From positions 151,484-215,483 of the forward strand of contig WBMV01007278.1 in assembly GCA_013396655.1 (NCBI GenBank): a stretch of DNA of 64,000 nt, read 5' to 3'. Origin of the DNA: Campylorhamphus procurvoides (lineage: Eukaryota > Chordata > Aves > Passeriformes > Dendrocolaptidae). The notes beneath the pieces were generated by a model. That model had not been told where the DNA came from and ran no database searches. It saw nothing but the letters and a program-made list of their open reading frames with translations. Positions within the stretch are counted from its first letter, which is position 1; every line of letters begins with the position of its first letter. Below are positions 1 to 13,033 of the stretch, one piece after another. The translations under genes and the position numbers were made by a program.

Positions 1-3000
1 GAAAAGAATCCTCTTTCCCCTAGATGGGGAGAACACAAGGTACAAATAGGATGGTTAGCTCACCCCAGGATGTCTAGCACAGGTTGTGTCCCAGCTCAGC
101 ATGTTACCTGGTATTCTCCTTTTCCAAGGAACCCCCTGCTCGTACTGGGCTGTTCAGACAGAGGTGGGTAAAGTTCAAGCATCACTTTTTCCTGTCCCAC
201 TTAACTTCTTGGGCTGCTTCCACCACCTGTTAAAGGAATTAGCTAACAGGGCAATTTCATGTGTTCAAATTATATTGTGACTCAGCAGATTGGATCAGGC
301 TTTTCACAAAGGCATTCTGTGTTAGGTTGCTTCATTTTATTAGTCTGAAGATTTATCTTATTTTTGAAAATACATCCCTATTTATGCTGCAGATTAGCAC
401 TCACAGATATTGAGTGGTTTCTAGAATGGAGAAGATAAAAGAAACAGAACACAATAATATAGTTCTGATTAAAGATTTCTTCCCACCACATATATAAATA
501 ATCAGCCAGAGTGACAGAAGATGAACATGAAAAGGATGAATAAAGCACCAAAAGGAACAGAAAAATTCTGAAAGGAGCATTTTTGAGTGAGTTTAAAAAT
601 TGCTTGTCACTTATCTGGTTCCAGCCAAAGCACTTAGGAGTTCATACTCTGCTGTCACAGGTAGAGTTTACCATAGTGAGGTACCTTTAGATCCCTGGTG
701 TGCCAGCCTTTGAGGGAGGCTTTGAGATCCCTTTTGGCCCTGCTCTCACACTCACCGTTCAGAGGGAGGTTTCCCAGAGCTGGATTCTGGGGTGACGAAC
801 AAAGTGAGCCTTCCCCACCTCTCCCAGCCTCTCCTCGGCTCATTCCCTGCTTCCTTCAGCCACAACCCTTCTCCCCTTTTGAAGCACATTTTCCCACTGG
901 TCTCTGTCTCTTGTCCCTCAGCCCCAGCCAGCCTGCAAATACCCTTTATTCCAGTTGGCCTCTGCTCATTGCACACAACAAGGTCCGTGCAGTGGCCTCT
1001 GCCTTGCCCTGCTGGGAGGACATCCCTTGTTTGGGCCTGGTTTGGAGGAACTCCAGTGGAACACTGTGATCCAGCTGCTTCAACGTGCAACAGGTCCCAC
1101 TCCACTGCTGGTTCTTGTTAACCTCGAGCAGGGAGGCTCCAGCATCAGCTGAGAGCAGCAGGGGCCAGGGGAGAAGCTTGGCATTGCATTTGGTCTGCAG
1201 CATTTTCAGTGCCTGAGTTCTGACTTGCCCACCACAAGCTTTCTGTAGGATTAATAACCATACACAACAGAGAACAAAGTGTTTTAACCCTTGGAGATGC
1301 CACTCCAAGAAATGTCCCTAACTCTGTCTTCTAGGTAACAGGTGTCTTAAGAAACATGCACCAAAGACCAGAGGAATTAAAATCAAAACTGGTGTCACCC
1401 TTTCATGCAGCAGTTGAATAAGACAATACAAAATAAAATTATTGCTCAGGTGCTGCTGGAAGAATGATTTTTAAAGGTCATGACTGAAGACTAAAAAAAA
1501 CCAAGTCATTTACCTTGTCCACTGTTCAGAAATGATGCAACAGTCATGACCCAATTAAAGCAGAAGTGGCAAGGCAGTTAAATCAAAACGAACAACGCTT
1601 TCAATTGTGTTGGCACATTCCGTGTAAGGGTGTCCTACTTGAATCAAAAGCTGAAATGCTGCTGTGAAAACTAGGAACCAACACTCCAGGAAGACAAGCC
1701 AGGAGGAGAATCTGCAGCAGCAGTTTTTCAGGAAAGCAATTTGGGACAGAGGGATTGAGAATGCTGTCACTGAGAGAGGAAACCCCTGCTCAGGTTATTC
1801 TGTTCCTGCTGCTGGATTTGGGGAGCACCATCACTGCAGCAATCACCAGCCTGCAGCTGCCTCCTCACACAAACAGTCCATGGGTACAGAGTCAATAAAA
1901 AAGGGGACTGTGACTTGAAAGAGAAGGTAGCCTGAAGAAACATTCCTGGGTCTTGCCTCCAGATTTCAAAGGAGAAGGTATAAAGTGGAAAGCTTGTATA
2001 AATAGACCAGCACAATTAGTGAAAGAGATAGAGATCACCTACACCAAGCCTTCCCTTAAGCACAAGTGTAGCCCCAGTGGGCAGAAAGGAAGCTCCTTGA
2101 TAAAATCCACGTCAGCCCAGAGCATTCCCTGATGGCTGGTTATCCATTACTGGTAACTGCTGGGGCACACACCCTGTGTCAGAGGAGGACCTGCTGGTGG
2201 TGCTCTCCAGCACCCCTCTTCCAGGGCATGGATTTTATCTGAGGCAGCTGTGCCAGAGCTGAGCACTGGAGAAGAGATTGGAGCCATCCTGCACACGGAG
2301 CAGGGAGACAATAAGGCACAACAATAGCCGAACAGCAGGGAGGGCAGGAGGGAGGGTCCCTGCCTGTCCCCCTTTCCAGGCACTGGTGTGGGACATTTGA
2401 AGCTACAAACCAGCATTCATTCTATTTGTGGCTGCTCTAACCTACCCCAGGATCAACAGCCATGCCTAAACTGAGGCAAGACACGCAGAAAGTCCACAGC
2501 AATGGCAAGAGCACAGGCAGTGCTCAGCTCTTCCTCTGAAGGAGAAGGATTTGCAGCTTTGCAAAGGCAGGCAGGAATGCTTAGATCTAAATGGAGGGAT
2601 GGGGCAGCACAGGTCCGAGCAGCTTTAGAAGAGCATCTGGAATAGATGTGTGACCTCATCCTTCACTGAGCTCAGGGTCAGACTTTTAATTCAATTCTAG
2701 GCGTTCTTCTTTACCTGAAAATAATGGTTTTACAGCATGAGAAGTCAGGCTGTGCTGCACAATAGTTTGCCACAGGAACGTGACACGGGAGCAGGACTGC
2801 AGGACAATACAGGGCAGGGAGCTGAGGACACACATTGCATCCCATTGGAGCAGCACGGCCCATCCCAGGAGTGCTGAGAGCAATTAGAGCCCTGCAAAAT
2901 GCCTACAGAGTTGCAGGGCTTCTGCTTCACAGATGGGGCACCCCCAAACACACGGGGTCACCACGTTTGGGGACACTGGAGCAGAGAATGAAAAATACCA

Positions 3001-4490
3001 CCTGGCAAACCTGCAGCACCTTCCCATACCAGCGAGTTCTGTGTCTGGGCTGTATCAGATGCTTGATGCTTAATTCTTCTGAAGATTTTAAGCCTATATT
3101 TAAAAATAAGTATAAATCTAAGCCTTTTCATGAACATCAATGATTTTTTTTTTCTGAGCAAGAACCCAAGTGAAAAAAAAAATGCAGTTGTTGAGTTTCT
3201 TGCTAAACCTTTAGAGGATATTTCACACCATTAGGAAGCTGTCCATGCCCAGAAGGTGCTCAGACACCATGGTGACAGCCCTGGTATGGGATATTAAATA
3301 GAATACTGAAACAAATTTACTGGTTTGGTCTGGGGTTTAATTAGCTAAGCCCTTTGAAGACCAGATAAATTTTTACTATGCTACATCTCTATTCTGCTGG
3401 TATCTTGACTAGCATTTTATAGCTCTACACATACTCTGCCTAAGGTCACTGCCCTTAAAATCACAGCCCTATTTACACTTTTACTGAGCAAAATTCAAAA
3501 GTAAACAGCGTGTCACTCCCAAGGCAGTGCAGAAGTAACACGTGGTTGGGTGCAAACCACACATCTGGCTCCTTCTGTGCTGCCCCCAAGGCCAGTTCCA
3601 GTAAGATGCTATTCCAAGAGAGCACAGGAAAGTGTCAGCAGAGAGTTGTGAGGAGAGCAACCATTTATTCATGCTCTGGGAATAACACTCAGACACTGAC
3701 ACGACCCCTCTCTGGTGGCAGCAGCTGTGCACAGCTATTAAGTGCAGGGTAAGTTTACTGTGCATAAATATTATGAAAGCTTGACTAAAAGCAGCTGCAT
3801 AAAAATTGATTTGAAAAGTACATATTTTATAACTTGCATAATTTTCTGGGGGTTTCAGAAAACGTTTTTTTTTCTTTTTAGAAAAGTTCTGTGTAATCTT
3901 TTGTTCCCTATTTTTCTGGGGAGTTGATAAGCTGCTACAAGCACAAAAAGGCATAAAAGGCTGGAGGGGGAAAAACTGTGTGAAGGAGCATTTAAACATC
4001 CTTAGCTTTCCCCTGTTCCCAAATAAAACATCTTAACTTGATAATAAATGAATTCTAATGTTGATTCAATACAGAAAGCTGCCTTTTCAACTGGTTTAGA
4101 TTCCCATGAGAGCGCTGGAAGCTCATTTTGCTCAGTTTTAAAACAGAGTTTCCATTTCCTCCAAGAAGGAGGATTATATTCTGCAGAACTACAGCAAGCT
4201 GGATAATGTTCTGTGCAGAGCCCACCCCGGAGCACAAACCTTGTGGAACAGGAGTTCTGGCACTCCCTGCAGCAGAACGAGCTCCCAGTTGCTCCTCATC
4301 TTATTTTCAATATTTTTTTTGCTTTAAACTGAGCACATTTTGGTTCCCAAACAGATGATATATTTTTCTTAATTACTACACATCATTTTGGGTAGTTTGA
4401 ATTAGTTTCAAAGTAGGCTGAGAAAGACACTGGTACTAACCAAGGCCAAGAGAAAGAACATTTCAGCTATCTCTTCATATTATTTACTGT
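1..4490. other. Intergenic DNA, no gene recognised
   Basis: Short frames are open on both strands, but none has a recognisable domain, a run of good splice sites or plausible protein composition. If the human gene order holds, this is the 3' flank of DAPK2 towards HERC1. I see no repeat that I can name here. Confidence 0.6.
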
Positions 4491-5245
4491 ACAATGGCTT
4501 AATTAAACTGATATAAGGAACTAACACTTAGAGGAGACTGATATAAGGTATCAATAACTGATATAAGGAACTAACACTTAGAAGGGACTGATATATCAAT
4601 AAGACGCTAACACTGAAAGGGTTAACAGAAATGATTGTGGGAGTTTTTGCTAAGGTTTGCAAAGATACACTGCATGGCTGAGGCCCTGATTAGCTACAAA
4701 CATAAAAGTATCAGTACTCGGCCTTGAGCTGTCTAAATGAGAATGGACACCATATGCAACTGAAGATAAATCAGGAAACATGTCAAGAAAATAAGATAAC
4801 TATAGAAGTTTGCTCATTAGACCAGTTCGAGTTGCCAATAAAACTGGTTTGAGCTGCTTTTTGAGCCAAGGTGAAAAGTGCACAGCGAGGAAGACCCACG
4901 ATCTTCATCCCCAAGACTCCCGAAGACCCCGGCCCAAGAAAAATGGAAACCAGTGCACAAACTCAGATGCCTCCTCCTCAGGGAGGAGGACAGGGCGGAG
5001 AAAATGGAAATTATTTCTCGGAACTGATTAGAATAAGCCTGCCCATTCTAATAAAATAATGTATATGTATAAGGAAATAATGAATATGCATATTTTACCT
5101 GCATTTAAGCAAGCCTGTGAGCACAAACAGGTGTGCATGTCTTTGGTGGACCAATCCCCCATGCACCCAGCATGCTGAATAAACCTACCTTCTCTACAAC
5201 TACCTAGTTGTGGGGTCTTTTCCGCACATCAAAACCCCCTAACAC
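4490..5245 (+). mobile_element. LTR-like element (probable solo LTR of an endogenous retrovirus)
   Basis: The left part carries two 50-bp direct repeats starting at 4508 and 4558, each with a shorter inner repeat of CTGATATAAGG, like a duplicated enhancer in U3. A poly(A) signal AATAAA lies at 5178-5183. It is followed by a 7-bp hairpin (ACAACTA-CC-TAGTTGT, 5196-5211) and a GT-rich stretch, the usual R/U5 arrangement. I could not fix the ends or find a target duplication, so the limits are approximate. The open frames inside (for example 4810-5059) are not retroviral genes that I recognise. Confidence 0.5.
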
Positions 5246-8200
5246 ATTTTGAATTTTGTTAATTTTGTCAACTGCTTTATCAGCCTTAAATTCAGGTGCT
5301 GAGATCCCAGCAGGGAAAGCACCTCACAGATCAGGTCTGAACACAGGTGTAATTCACAGCATAAGTGGTGCTGCCATGTGAGGTGTATTTACTCCAGTCA
5401 GTCCCGTATGTGTTGCTCAAGAGCAGTGGAGGGACCTGGAATCAGACTGATTTACAGTCATTTAGGGCTTTGTGTTCTCAGAGCCAGAGCTAACCAGGAA
5501 AGCCTCGCTGAGCTCTTTGGATGCTCAAGGGGGAGACATGAACAGAGATCTCAGACTAATTGTTCTGCAAGGTCCCACACAACACAGCCTTTCTCTCGAG
5601 GGAAATTTGTTTGCCAGTGTGAGAGGAGGGATTGTCACTGATTCTTGTCCTAGGGAGGGAAGAGAATCTAATTCTTTTCACAGGAGTTCCCTGGTGTGTG
5701 GGTGCAGAGTCAAGAAGAGCCCAAACCCTGGGGGGACTGATCAGTCTCCCTTCTGGAGCCCCAAGGATTCCGCAGTCAGTGCTGTTTTCTGCTGGAACTG
5801 AAAGCCCAAGAGCTGAGAGACTCCTGTCAGTGCCCTTTGGAGTGATAAGAGTTTTATCACCCGGCGTGTTCCTTCCAGGCTACGCTTTGCAGAAGTGGCA
5901 ACAGAAGGAGAAGGAAACTTCACCTCCCCCTCAGCCTCGGGAGGGGGTTTATCGGCCACTTCCAGATAAGGAACACCTTGTCAGCTGCTTCCCCTTCTAT
6001 GTACTGCCCATTTTATATTCTTTTGGGAGCAAAGGAGATGCCTCCCTAATAACCACCACTCACAACGAAGCCCAGAGCTGCCTCAGTTACATCCAATGAC
6101 CCACTTCCCTGAGCCCTGACCAGCCACCAGCAACCTCCCAAAATCTGCCCTCTGGTTTTCAGCAAGCCTTCTAAAAAACTCCAGTGTCAGCCAAAACACT
6201 AACTAGGACAGGCCAGTCACCTGCCCTGCTAAAAGCCACCTGCTGGTGCTGCACTGAGTATCTGTGTCTCCCAAATTCATATTGTTCTGCGAGGGTCTTC
6301 CAAAGTTCCTGCACATTGTGCAGTTTGTTAAGGATCAGACATTCCCCTTGTATATGAGCAGTAAAAACAGCAACAAAGCAAGAGAGACACTTCAGATCAC
6401 AGCAGGTTGTAATTATTTTAATTAATTTTAATTACAGGAATGGCTTGAAGCTAAGGCAGTGGAAACTTGGCCATGAAGAGCCTATCCCAAAAGGCACTGA
6501 AAGTCATCCCCAACCTTGCAGGCAGCGTTGCTACTTCTGTCCCATTCAGGCTCTGCTGTGCTTTCATTTCAGGTTGAAGTTGACAGGAGAGACTTTCATT
6601 GCCCTCTTTTGTTAACAGGAGGGTTTTGTGGCTGCAAACAGACTCATTGAAGTGGGAACACCCTGCTCGCTCTGCCTTATCACAGGAATTCCTTGTACAG
6701 ATAGCTGTAAACCAAGACAGGTGGGCCAGGCATGACATCCAGTGGTCAAACAGCCTGTGTCAGCCCACATTACCTTCTGGGACCTGAACTGCCCCAAAAT
6801 GAATCCCACTGGAACAGTCCTTTAAGTTTTGCTTTGCTCAGTGGGGAAAAGCCATTAAAAAGAATAAATGTTACATTCACCATCATCAATGGGAAAAACC
6901 CCTCAGTCACATTTTCAGCAGTCTGCAGCCTCTTGATTTTCCAAACAGAGTGAACATCTGGAATTCTCCCAGCGTGACTTTTTAAAGAAGTAAACAGCCA
7001 GTGCTCCTTGAAATGAAAAACCTGAGTGGAAGTGCAGTTTGGGGTGAGGAGAATAAGGCAAGAAATCAGTTTTAAAGGTGAGAAAGGGAGGGAGGAACCC
7101 ACGTGGCCTTGAAAACATCTCCCTGTCTGACAACTTAGGGAAGTGTCCAGGCACATTTATCTCTACTCTATTCCCAGAGATTTTGTTCAGAGGTCTTTTC
7201 CTTCCAGATATCCTTACAGAAGGTCACTGCTCTGCTGTTTCTTAAGTGATTCAGGCCCTGCTCCCCTGTCCCATCTGCCCCAAACTGTACATTCCTAAGT
7301 AGAAAATATCCATTGAACTTACATTTTCTGCCTCCTTGGCACTTATTCTGCAAAAACAAGCTTTTCCTTTTCATGAAAACCACCTCGCTTTCTTCCCCAG
7401 TATTTGATGAAAAGTGTTAGCTGGCAGATTTTCCCTGAAAACATATGGATGTGGCTGATAAAGCCTATCTCCAGCACTCAGTCTGTGCTGGGGGGTGCAG
7501 CCTGGCCATTTCAGCTGCATCCCAGCCATGTTTGGGAGCTCTGAGAACCCTTCCACTGAAACAAAACAGCAGCTTGGACATGTGCTGATGTTCAACCCCC
7601 TGGTGCAATGCTCCAATTATTAATTAGCACATCCAACGCACTGCCTGCCCTCTGAAGGGCAGCACAACCCCAGGAAACAGATGCTGAAGAGCTAACTGGG
7701 TTCAGCTGAACAGCTGGAGGTGTTTTTCAGCACCATTAAAAAGAAAAACAGCTTTTCAGCTGCCTTTCAGAGCTCTCAAATCATTCTAAATGTTACAGAA
7801 AAAATGTTCCATCATTATTAATGGGCCCTGTGTGACTCCCAGAATAAAATCTGCACACCTGAAACCTGACTCCTCTTCCGTGCTGGACCGTGGGAGAGTC
7901 TCTGCCCCTGGAGGTGTTCCCTGCCCCTGGAGCTGTCCCCTGCCCTGGGCTGTCACCTGGAATGAGGCAGGAACCTCCCGCAGCGCTCCGCGGATGCGGA
8001 AGGTGGATTTTCTATTCCCCTGGCACCGGGGGCTCTCAGCTGTGCCAGGCTCAGAGCTCTGGCAGCCACACGGGAAACACCTCTGTGCTGCTGCTAAAAC
8101 GCCCTGAAATCACCCCATTGCAGGCTAAAAGGCTTCAGCCTTCTGAGCAGAACAGGGCTACATCCATTGGTTTGAGCATCAGGGTGCAGGAATTTTCTTT

Positions 8201-8533
8201 GGGATACAGCCAGGGCTGACCAGGGAGGGAAACCACGGGAAGGGAACAAGCAGAAGAAGCTTCTGGAGCAGAACTGAAGAACACAAGTGGTTGAACCCCA
8301 CTGCCTGCAGCTGGGAGACATCTCTGCAGGCAGCACACACAGCTGTCCTCCTGGGAGCAGCATCACCCAGGTTCCTGTGCCTGGGCTGGAGAAACCTGGA
8401 CCCACCACCTACAGCAAACCTGAGGTACCTGCAGCTTCACACACACCACTGTGCCTGTCTCTCCGTGGGTAACACCAGGGTACACTTCTCAAGAGAATCA
8501 TAAATCACCTTGCATACTCTAGGAAGCCCAAAA
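5246..8533. other. Intergenic DNA, no gene recognised
   Basis: Several frames of 60-155 codons are open on both strands and overlap each other. None shows a known motif. They are treated as chance frames. Confidence 0.5.
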
Positions 8534-8716
8534 CTAGAGATCCAAATCATTATATGCACTCTGCCCTGCTGACTGATCCATCACTTCACTTACAACAGTC
8601 CCATTCACAATGTCATTGCTGTGATTCTGCATCAGTAACTTCCGAAAATGTTCTCCTCCATAATACCTTTCTTCCAACACCGTGCATGTCACATGGGACA
8701 GCTCCATGAATTCAGT
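8534..8716 (-). other. Candidate coding exon, unidentified
   Basis: A strong minus-strand acceptor (a run of about ten T followed by ATCTTAAAG) precedes a 60-codon open frame ending in TAG at 8536-8534. The frame begins in phase 0 with TEFMELSHVTCTVLEERYYG and has protein-like composition. Its phase is compatible with splicing from DAPK2 exon 10, so it could be a further alternative last exon. It also holds a good inner donor (ACTGTT|GTAAGTG), so it could be an internal exon of a different minus-strand gene starting near the CpG-rich block at 10200-10690. I do not recognise the peptide. An open stretch of this length can arise by chance. Confidence 0.2.
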
Positions 8717-10200
8717 CTTTAAGATAAAAAAAAAATCATTCACATCTCAAAATCAGACTTGGCCTGTTGCACCCTTTGGAAGATTCAACTTCATATGCTG
8801 CAGATTTTTGAGGCCCAGCAGGAACCAAGACAAGACTAAGGCTCAGCACAGAGACCAAAACTCCATCCTGACATTGTTTGTTGTTACTTGAATTGTGTGA
8901 CTAGGACTAAAGTTAATTTAGGAATTCCTGTCCTTCATTAACTGAATGAGAGACTGTGAGTTAAAAATTAGAAAGGCTCTTCCACATTTCAAAACAGGAA
9001 ACCTGATTAAATTCATACTTTGTACAACATTACAACATATTTTAGGTATGCAGAGTAAAATATTTAACAGGCACCTGAATTACTTAAAAGATTTTTTCAC
9101 CAAATAATTGTTATATTAAGACAATTTACACACACTACTACAAGATACTTCAAACAATCCATTATATGTAGCTCATGAGGCTCATCCTCAAGGAAAAAAT
9201 ATATGTTAGGAAATACTGATGTGACACCATTTTTCTTTCTTGTTTTTGTTGAGCAGATACATCCCACCCTAAAAAAGCCATGACTGAGGATATCCCACAT
9301 GGGACAGGGAACTCTTTCTTACACCTCTGGGAGGGATTGTAGCAAACTGCTCCACAAAGCCAGTGCTCAGGGACAGCCTCTGCACCCCACCCCTCCAAAG
9401 CAACAGCAAACAGCAATGACACCTGAGGGGACACCTGAGGCGGCTCTGGCAGAGCTGCAGGTACAGCCCAAGGTCTGTGCTGAGGCTTCTGAACAAGCCA
9501 ACAGCCCCGTGTGTCTGACACGGGCTGCACCGGGCACAGAGGATGGGCACAGACCCCCGGGCACAGCCCAACCCCCAAGCCTCATAAGCCACCCCTTCCC
9601 CTCTGCTCACACAGCCCAAGCCCGTCCTCCCACCCATCAGGGCTTCCCATCCACACACCTATCCCTCAAAAGTTACTCATTGTGGCCACAACTTCTTGCC
9701 CATCTGAAACCTTCATGTTCTCAGCTCACTGTAGGCTGTGCCTCTGCCCGTGAGCCCCAGCAACACCCCTGGTCACCCAGCAGGGACACAGGTCCCCCAT
9801 GGTCACCCAGCTGGGCACAGCTCCGGCCACCCCACAAAGACTCCGCTCCTCCGACCCCCCTGGCTGGGATGTGCTCTGGTACCACCCCACCAGGCTCACC
9901 ATCATCTCCAGGCCATTGTTCCTCACGCTGGGTGCACCTGGTCCAACCTGAACTTTAGCTCCTATCACTGACTCAGACAGACCTGCCACCTGAGCACTGA
10001 AACCGATACAGTTTGAGGTTGATGTGAAGTCGGAGTAGACATTGAAGTGAAAACTACAGAGGATGTCAGCCAGTCCCAGTAACCACACAGAAGAGAGAGG
10101 GGTGACAGAAATGCTTCCGAGTTCTCCTCGATTCTCAACCTGTTAAATGTACCATACACCTCTCTCCCTGCCCAAACAGCTTCCCAGGTCTGCACACACG
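8717..10200. other. No gene recognised
   Basis: Part of this stretch (about 9300-9960) is C-rich and therefore open in several frames on both strands. That is a composition effect, not evidence of coding. Confidence 0.5.
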
Positions 10201-10690
10201 TGGACAGGAGCGATACCTTTGAAAAAAAGCAGTGAGAAAAGGAGATGGAGTAAGACAGCAGAGAGCAGAAGCGAGGGCAGCCCGAGCTCTTCGTCCGTGC
10301 CGAGGGGGCGGGACAGCGGGGGCGGTGCGGCCACCTCGGATCTCCGGAGGCAGCACCGTTCGTCCTGTCAGTCCTGTCCGGCAGCTCCATCGTGTCCAGC
10401 AGGTTCGACATTCCTTCTCACTTCAGCACACCTACGAGCCCTCTGCGGCCACAAGACGTGTCGGTGCCGGGTGGCGGCTCCTCCGTGTCCCCTCCCGGCT
10501 TATCCCCCTTCCTGGGATTCCCCTCGTGTCCCCTCCGGCTGCATCCCCTCCCGAGATCCCCCCGTGTCCCCTTCCGGAGGTTTCCCAGGATCCCCCCGTG
10601 TCCCCTCCCGCCGCATCCCCCTCCTTGGGGCTTCCCGGCTACGGCTCCCCGCGGACAGACGGACACTCGACCCGCTTTGCAAAATGTTAT
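10200..10690. promoter_or_regulatory. CpG-rich block with imperfect GC repeats; possible promoter of a neighbouring gene
   Basis: CpG density and GC content rise sharply against AT-rich flanks, with GC-box-like runs such as GGGGGCGGGACAG. From about 10490 the block is made of imperfect repeats built on CCCCGTGTCCCCT and CCGCATCCCC. In the human genome the gene lying 3' of DAPK2 on the same strand is HERC1, so this could be its promoter and untranslated first exon. That is synteny inference only: I find no HERC1 coding sequence in the window. Confidence 0.35.
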
Positions 10691-13023
10691 TAGCAAATCA
10701 GAATAACAAGTATCTCTGTTATTTTTGACAGTCCGTACTATTTCCTAGCGCACACACAAAAATAATCACTATTTCTCTTAATAAAAATATATGTAGATTA
10801 AAAAAAACCATCAGCACTAAAATAAGAATAAAAATAGTCATATTTTAATAAAAATACTTGTGTTTTTTTTTCTCCCGGCTATCACTTCATTTCTCTCCAG
10901 GTTCCCAACTGCTCAAAAATAATACACAGAAAATAGATTTCTCTTCCCCACCAAATCAAACCCTGTAACATAAATTGTTTTAATTCAGTGTACTGTGCTT
11001 CCCCTCCCTTCCATGCCTTTCTTTTTCTTTCATCCCTTAATAAAACGTTCCTCAAAACACAGCAGTGGTGAAGAATGAAGGCAAAGCAACCCGTGCCCGG
11101 AGAAGGTGCCAGTGCTGTGGGCAGTGCAATCCCACGATGCCCCCTGAGCTCTCACCTCCCTGGAATACACAGGGTGACAGACACAGAGACCACCACGCTG
11201 CAGAACCTCCTGAAGAACCACCAACCTCAGTCCTGAGGACAGGACACTCTCCACTCCCGCCTGGGATAGCCAGGGGACGGTCTGGCTTGGCAGGAGCGCT
11301 GCATGTGGCTCCTGTGCAGTGAGTGCCACATCACCCAGAGCCCCGTGGAGCCAGCCCTGCTGGGCCCTGCCCTGCCCTCCCCTGGGCACAGAGGGGATGG
11401 AGGCTAAGCACCGTGAGCTGCCTGTCTTGCTCTGCTAAAACACCTCCTCACACCTTCTGTTAGTGTACAATTTATAAGCTGGAGGTTCTGGAGGTCTGCA
11501 GTCCCCTGCCTGCCTATCCTCTGCTCTCCATGTGGCTCCAGAGATGCCAGGGAATGACCTGACCCCTGAGAGCACAGCCCTGAGCCAACAACCCAACCGT
11601 GACTCCCACCATGGCTTCATTCACAGAAGTGCCATTTCCCCACACATCCCACCATTTAAATTGGAAACTGAAGCTGTTTTGAAACACCAGAAATTCAGAA
11701 GAATAGCACTGGCTTGGAGTGAATTTGGTTTTCCACATCCCAGGGAAAGCAGGAAGCAAAATTTGCTGGGCAGGTTTTTATCCAAACATGTATTTGTAGT
11801 GTTTATTTCTGGAAGATGCCCTGCAGACACTGTTTAACCCCAGTCAGCAACGAGGCCCCCACACAGCCACTCCCTCACTCCCCCAGTCCTGGAGGGGAGC
11901 AGAACTGGAAAGGATATCTCATGGATTACTGAGATAAGAACAGTTTTATAATTGAAGCAAAATATAATCATAATAATAATAATTAACAATAATGAAAAGG
12001 AAAAGAGAGAGAGTAAAACCCAAGGAAGACAAGTGATGTCAATACCATTGCTCAGCACCCACTGAGCAGTGCCCAGCCCATCCCTGAGCTGTAGTCCCAG
12101 CCAGCTCTCCCAGCTTGTCCACTGAACACATTCCATGCTCTGCAATGTCCCTGTGACTACTGGGATCAGCTGTCCTGGCCATGCTCCCTCCCAGCTCCCC
12201 ATGCACCTCCTCAATGGCAGAGCCTGGGAACTGAGAAGTCCTTGACTTGGGGCAAACACTGCTTGGCAGCAACCAAAACATCAGCGTGCTACCCACAGCC
12301 TTCTCCTATGGCATCCAAAACACAGCTCTCCACCAGCTGCCAGAGAGAAAATTAACTCAATTCCAGCTGAAACCAGGACACACTGAAACTGGTCCCTCTT
12401 ACTACATATATTATTACAGGATTCTGCCTCAAAAATTACATGGAAAGCTCATTAAAACACCTTTTAAATGTGACAAGAAGGCTGTGCACTGCTCCTTATC
12501 CCTTGACCAGGCATATGTCACAGGTGATGGCAGCACAAGATATGAAATAAAAGGAAATGAAATAAAACAGTATCAAAATGCAGTGCCACACTGGCAGAAA
12601 CATCCACTCTCCTGCTTCCACAATTCCTACACCCACATTCTCTTTCCCTTCCTTCAACTTTCCCAGTCCCTGCATGTCCCTCTCATAACCATTCCTCCCC
12701 ACTGCTTTTATTCTTCCTTTACATTATGTTTCTTTCATCAAATCCAACTTTCTGCTTCTCAGACATTTCCTTCCTTTCACAGAAACTCCTATCAACTGCA
12801 TTTTAGTCTCTACCTAAGCAGGGATTCAAAGTTACAAATAAAAGTAGCATATTTTTATTTCTTCCTTAGAAACTGGAAGCCACCAAAATTAACCTGAGAA
12901 TAGTTTTCAACACTAGTTCACACCTTCTGCTCTAAAACCTCAGCCTAGAAGTGACAAACACAAAGCCAAACAAACCCAGCCTCCTCATCCATCTATGGCT
13001 GTTTCTAACAGGCTTTCTGACTT
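10691..13023. other. 3' flank of DAPK2, no gene recognised
   Basis: AT-rich sequence with simple stretches (for example the ATAATAATAATAATTAAC run near 11970). A 216-codon plus frame at 12247-12897 lacks any recognisable feature and probably arose by chance. Confidence 0.5.
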
Positions 13024-13033
13024 TTTATTTATT
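13024..13033 (-). terminator. Candidate poly(A) signals for the short DAPK2 transcript
   Basis: Two overlapping AATAAA hexamers read on the minus strand, about 1.1 kb beyond the stop at 14148. A weaker ATTAAA lies nearer the stop, at 14000-13995. Which one is used cannot be told from sequence. Confidence 0.3.

Noticed and set aside
5472..5801. 109-codon plus-strand frame next to the LTR-like element, considered as a retroviral gene remnant
   Set aside because: No gag, pol or env motif could be recognised.
9299..9958. 219-codon plus-strand frame
   Set aside because: Proline/serine-rich reading of C-rich DNA with the opposite strand also open; no family resemblance.
12247..12897. 216-codon plus-strand frame
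   Set aside because: No recognisable domain, biased composition and no splice or promoter context; probably chance in DAPK2 3' flanking sequence.
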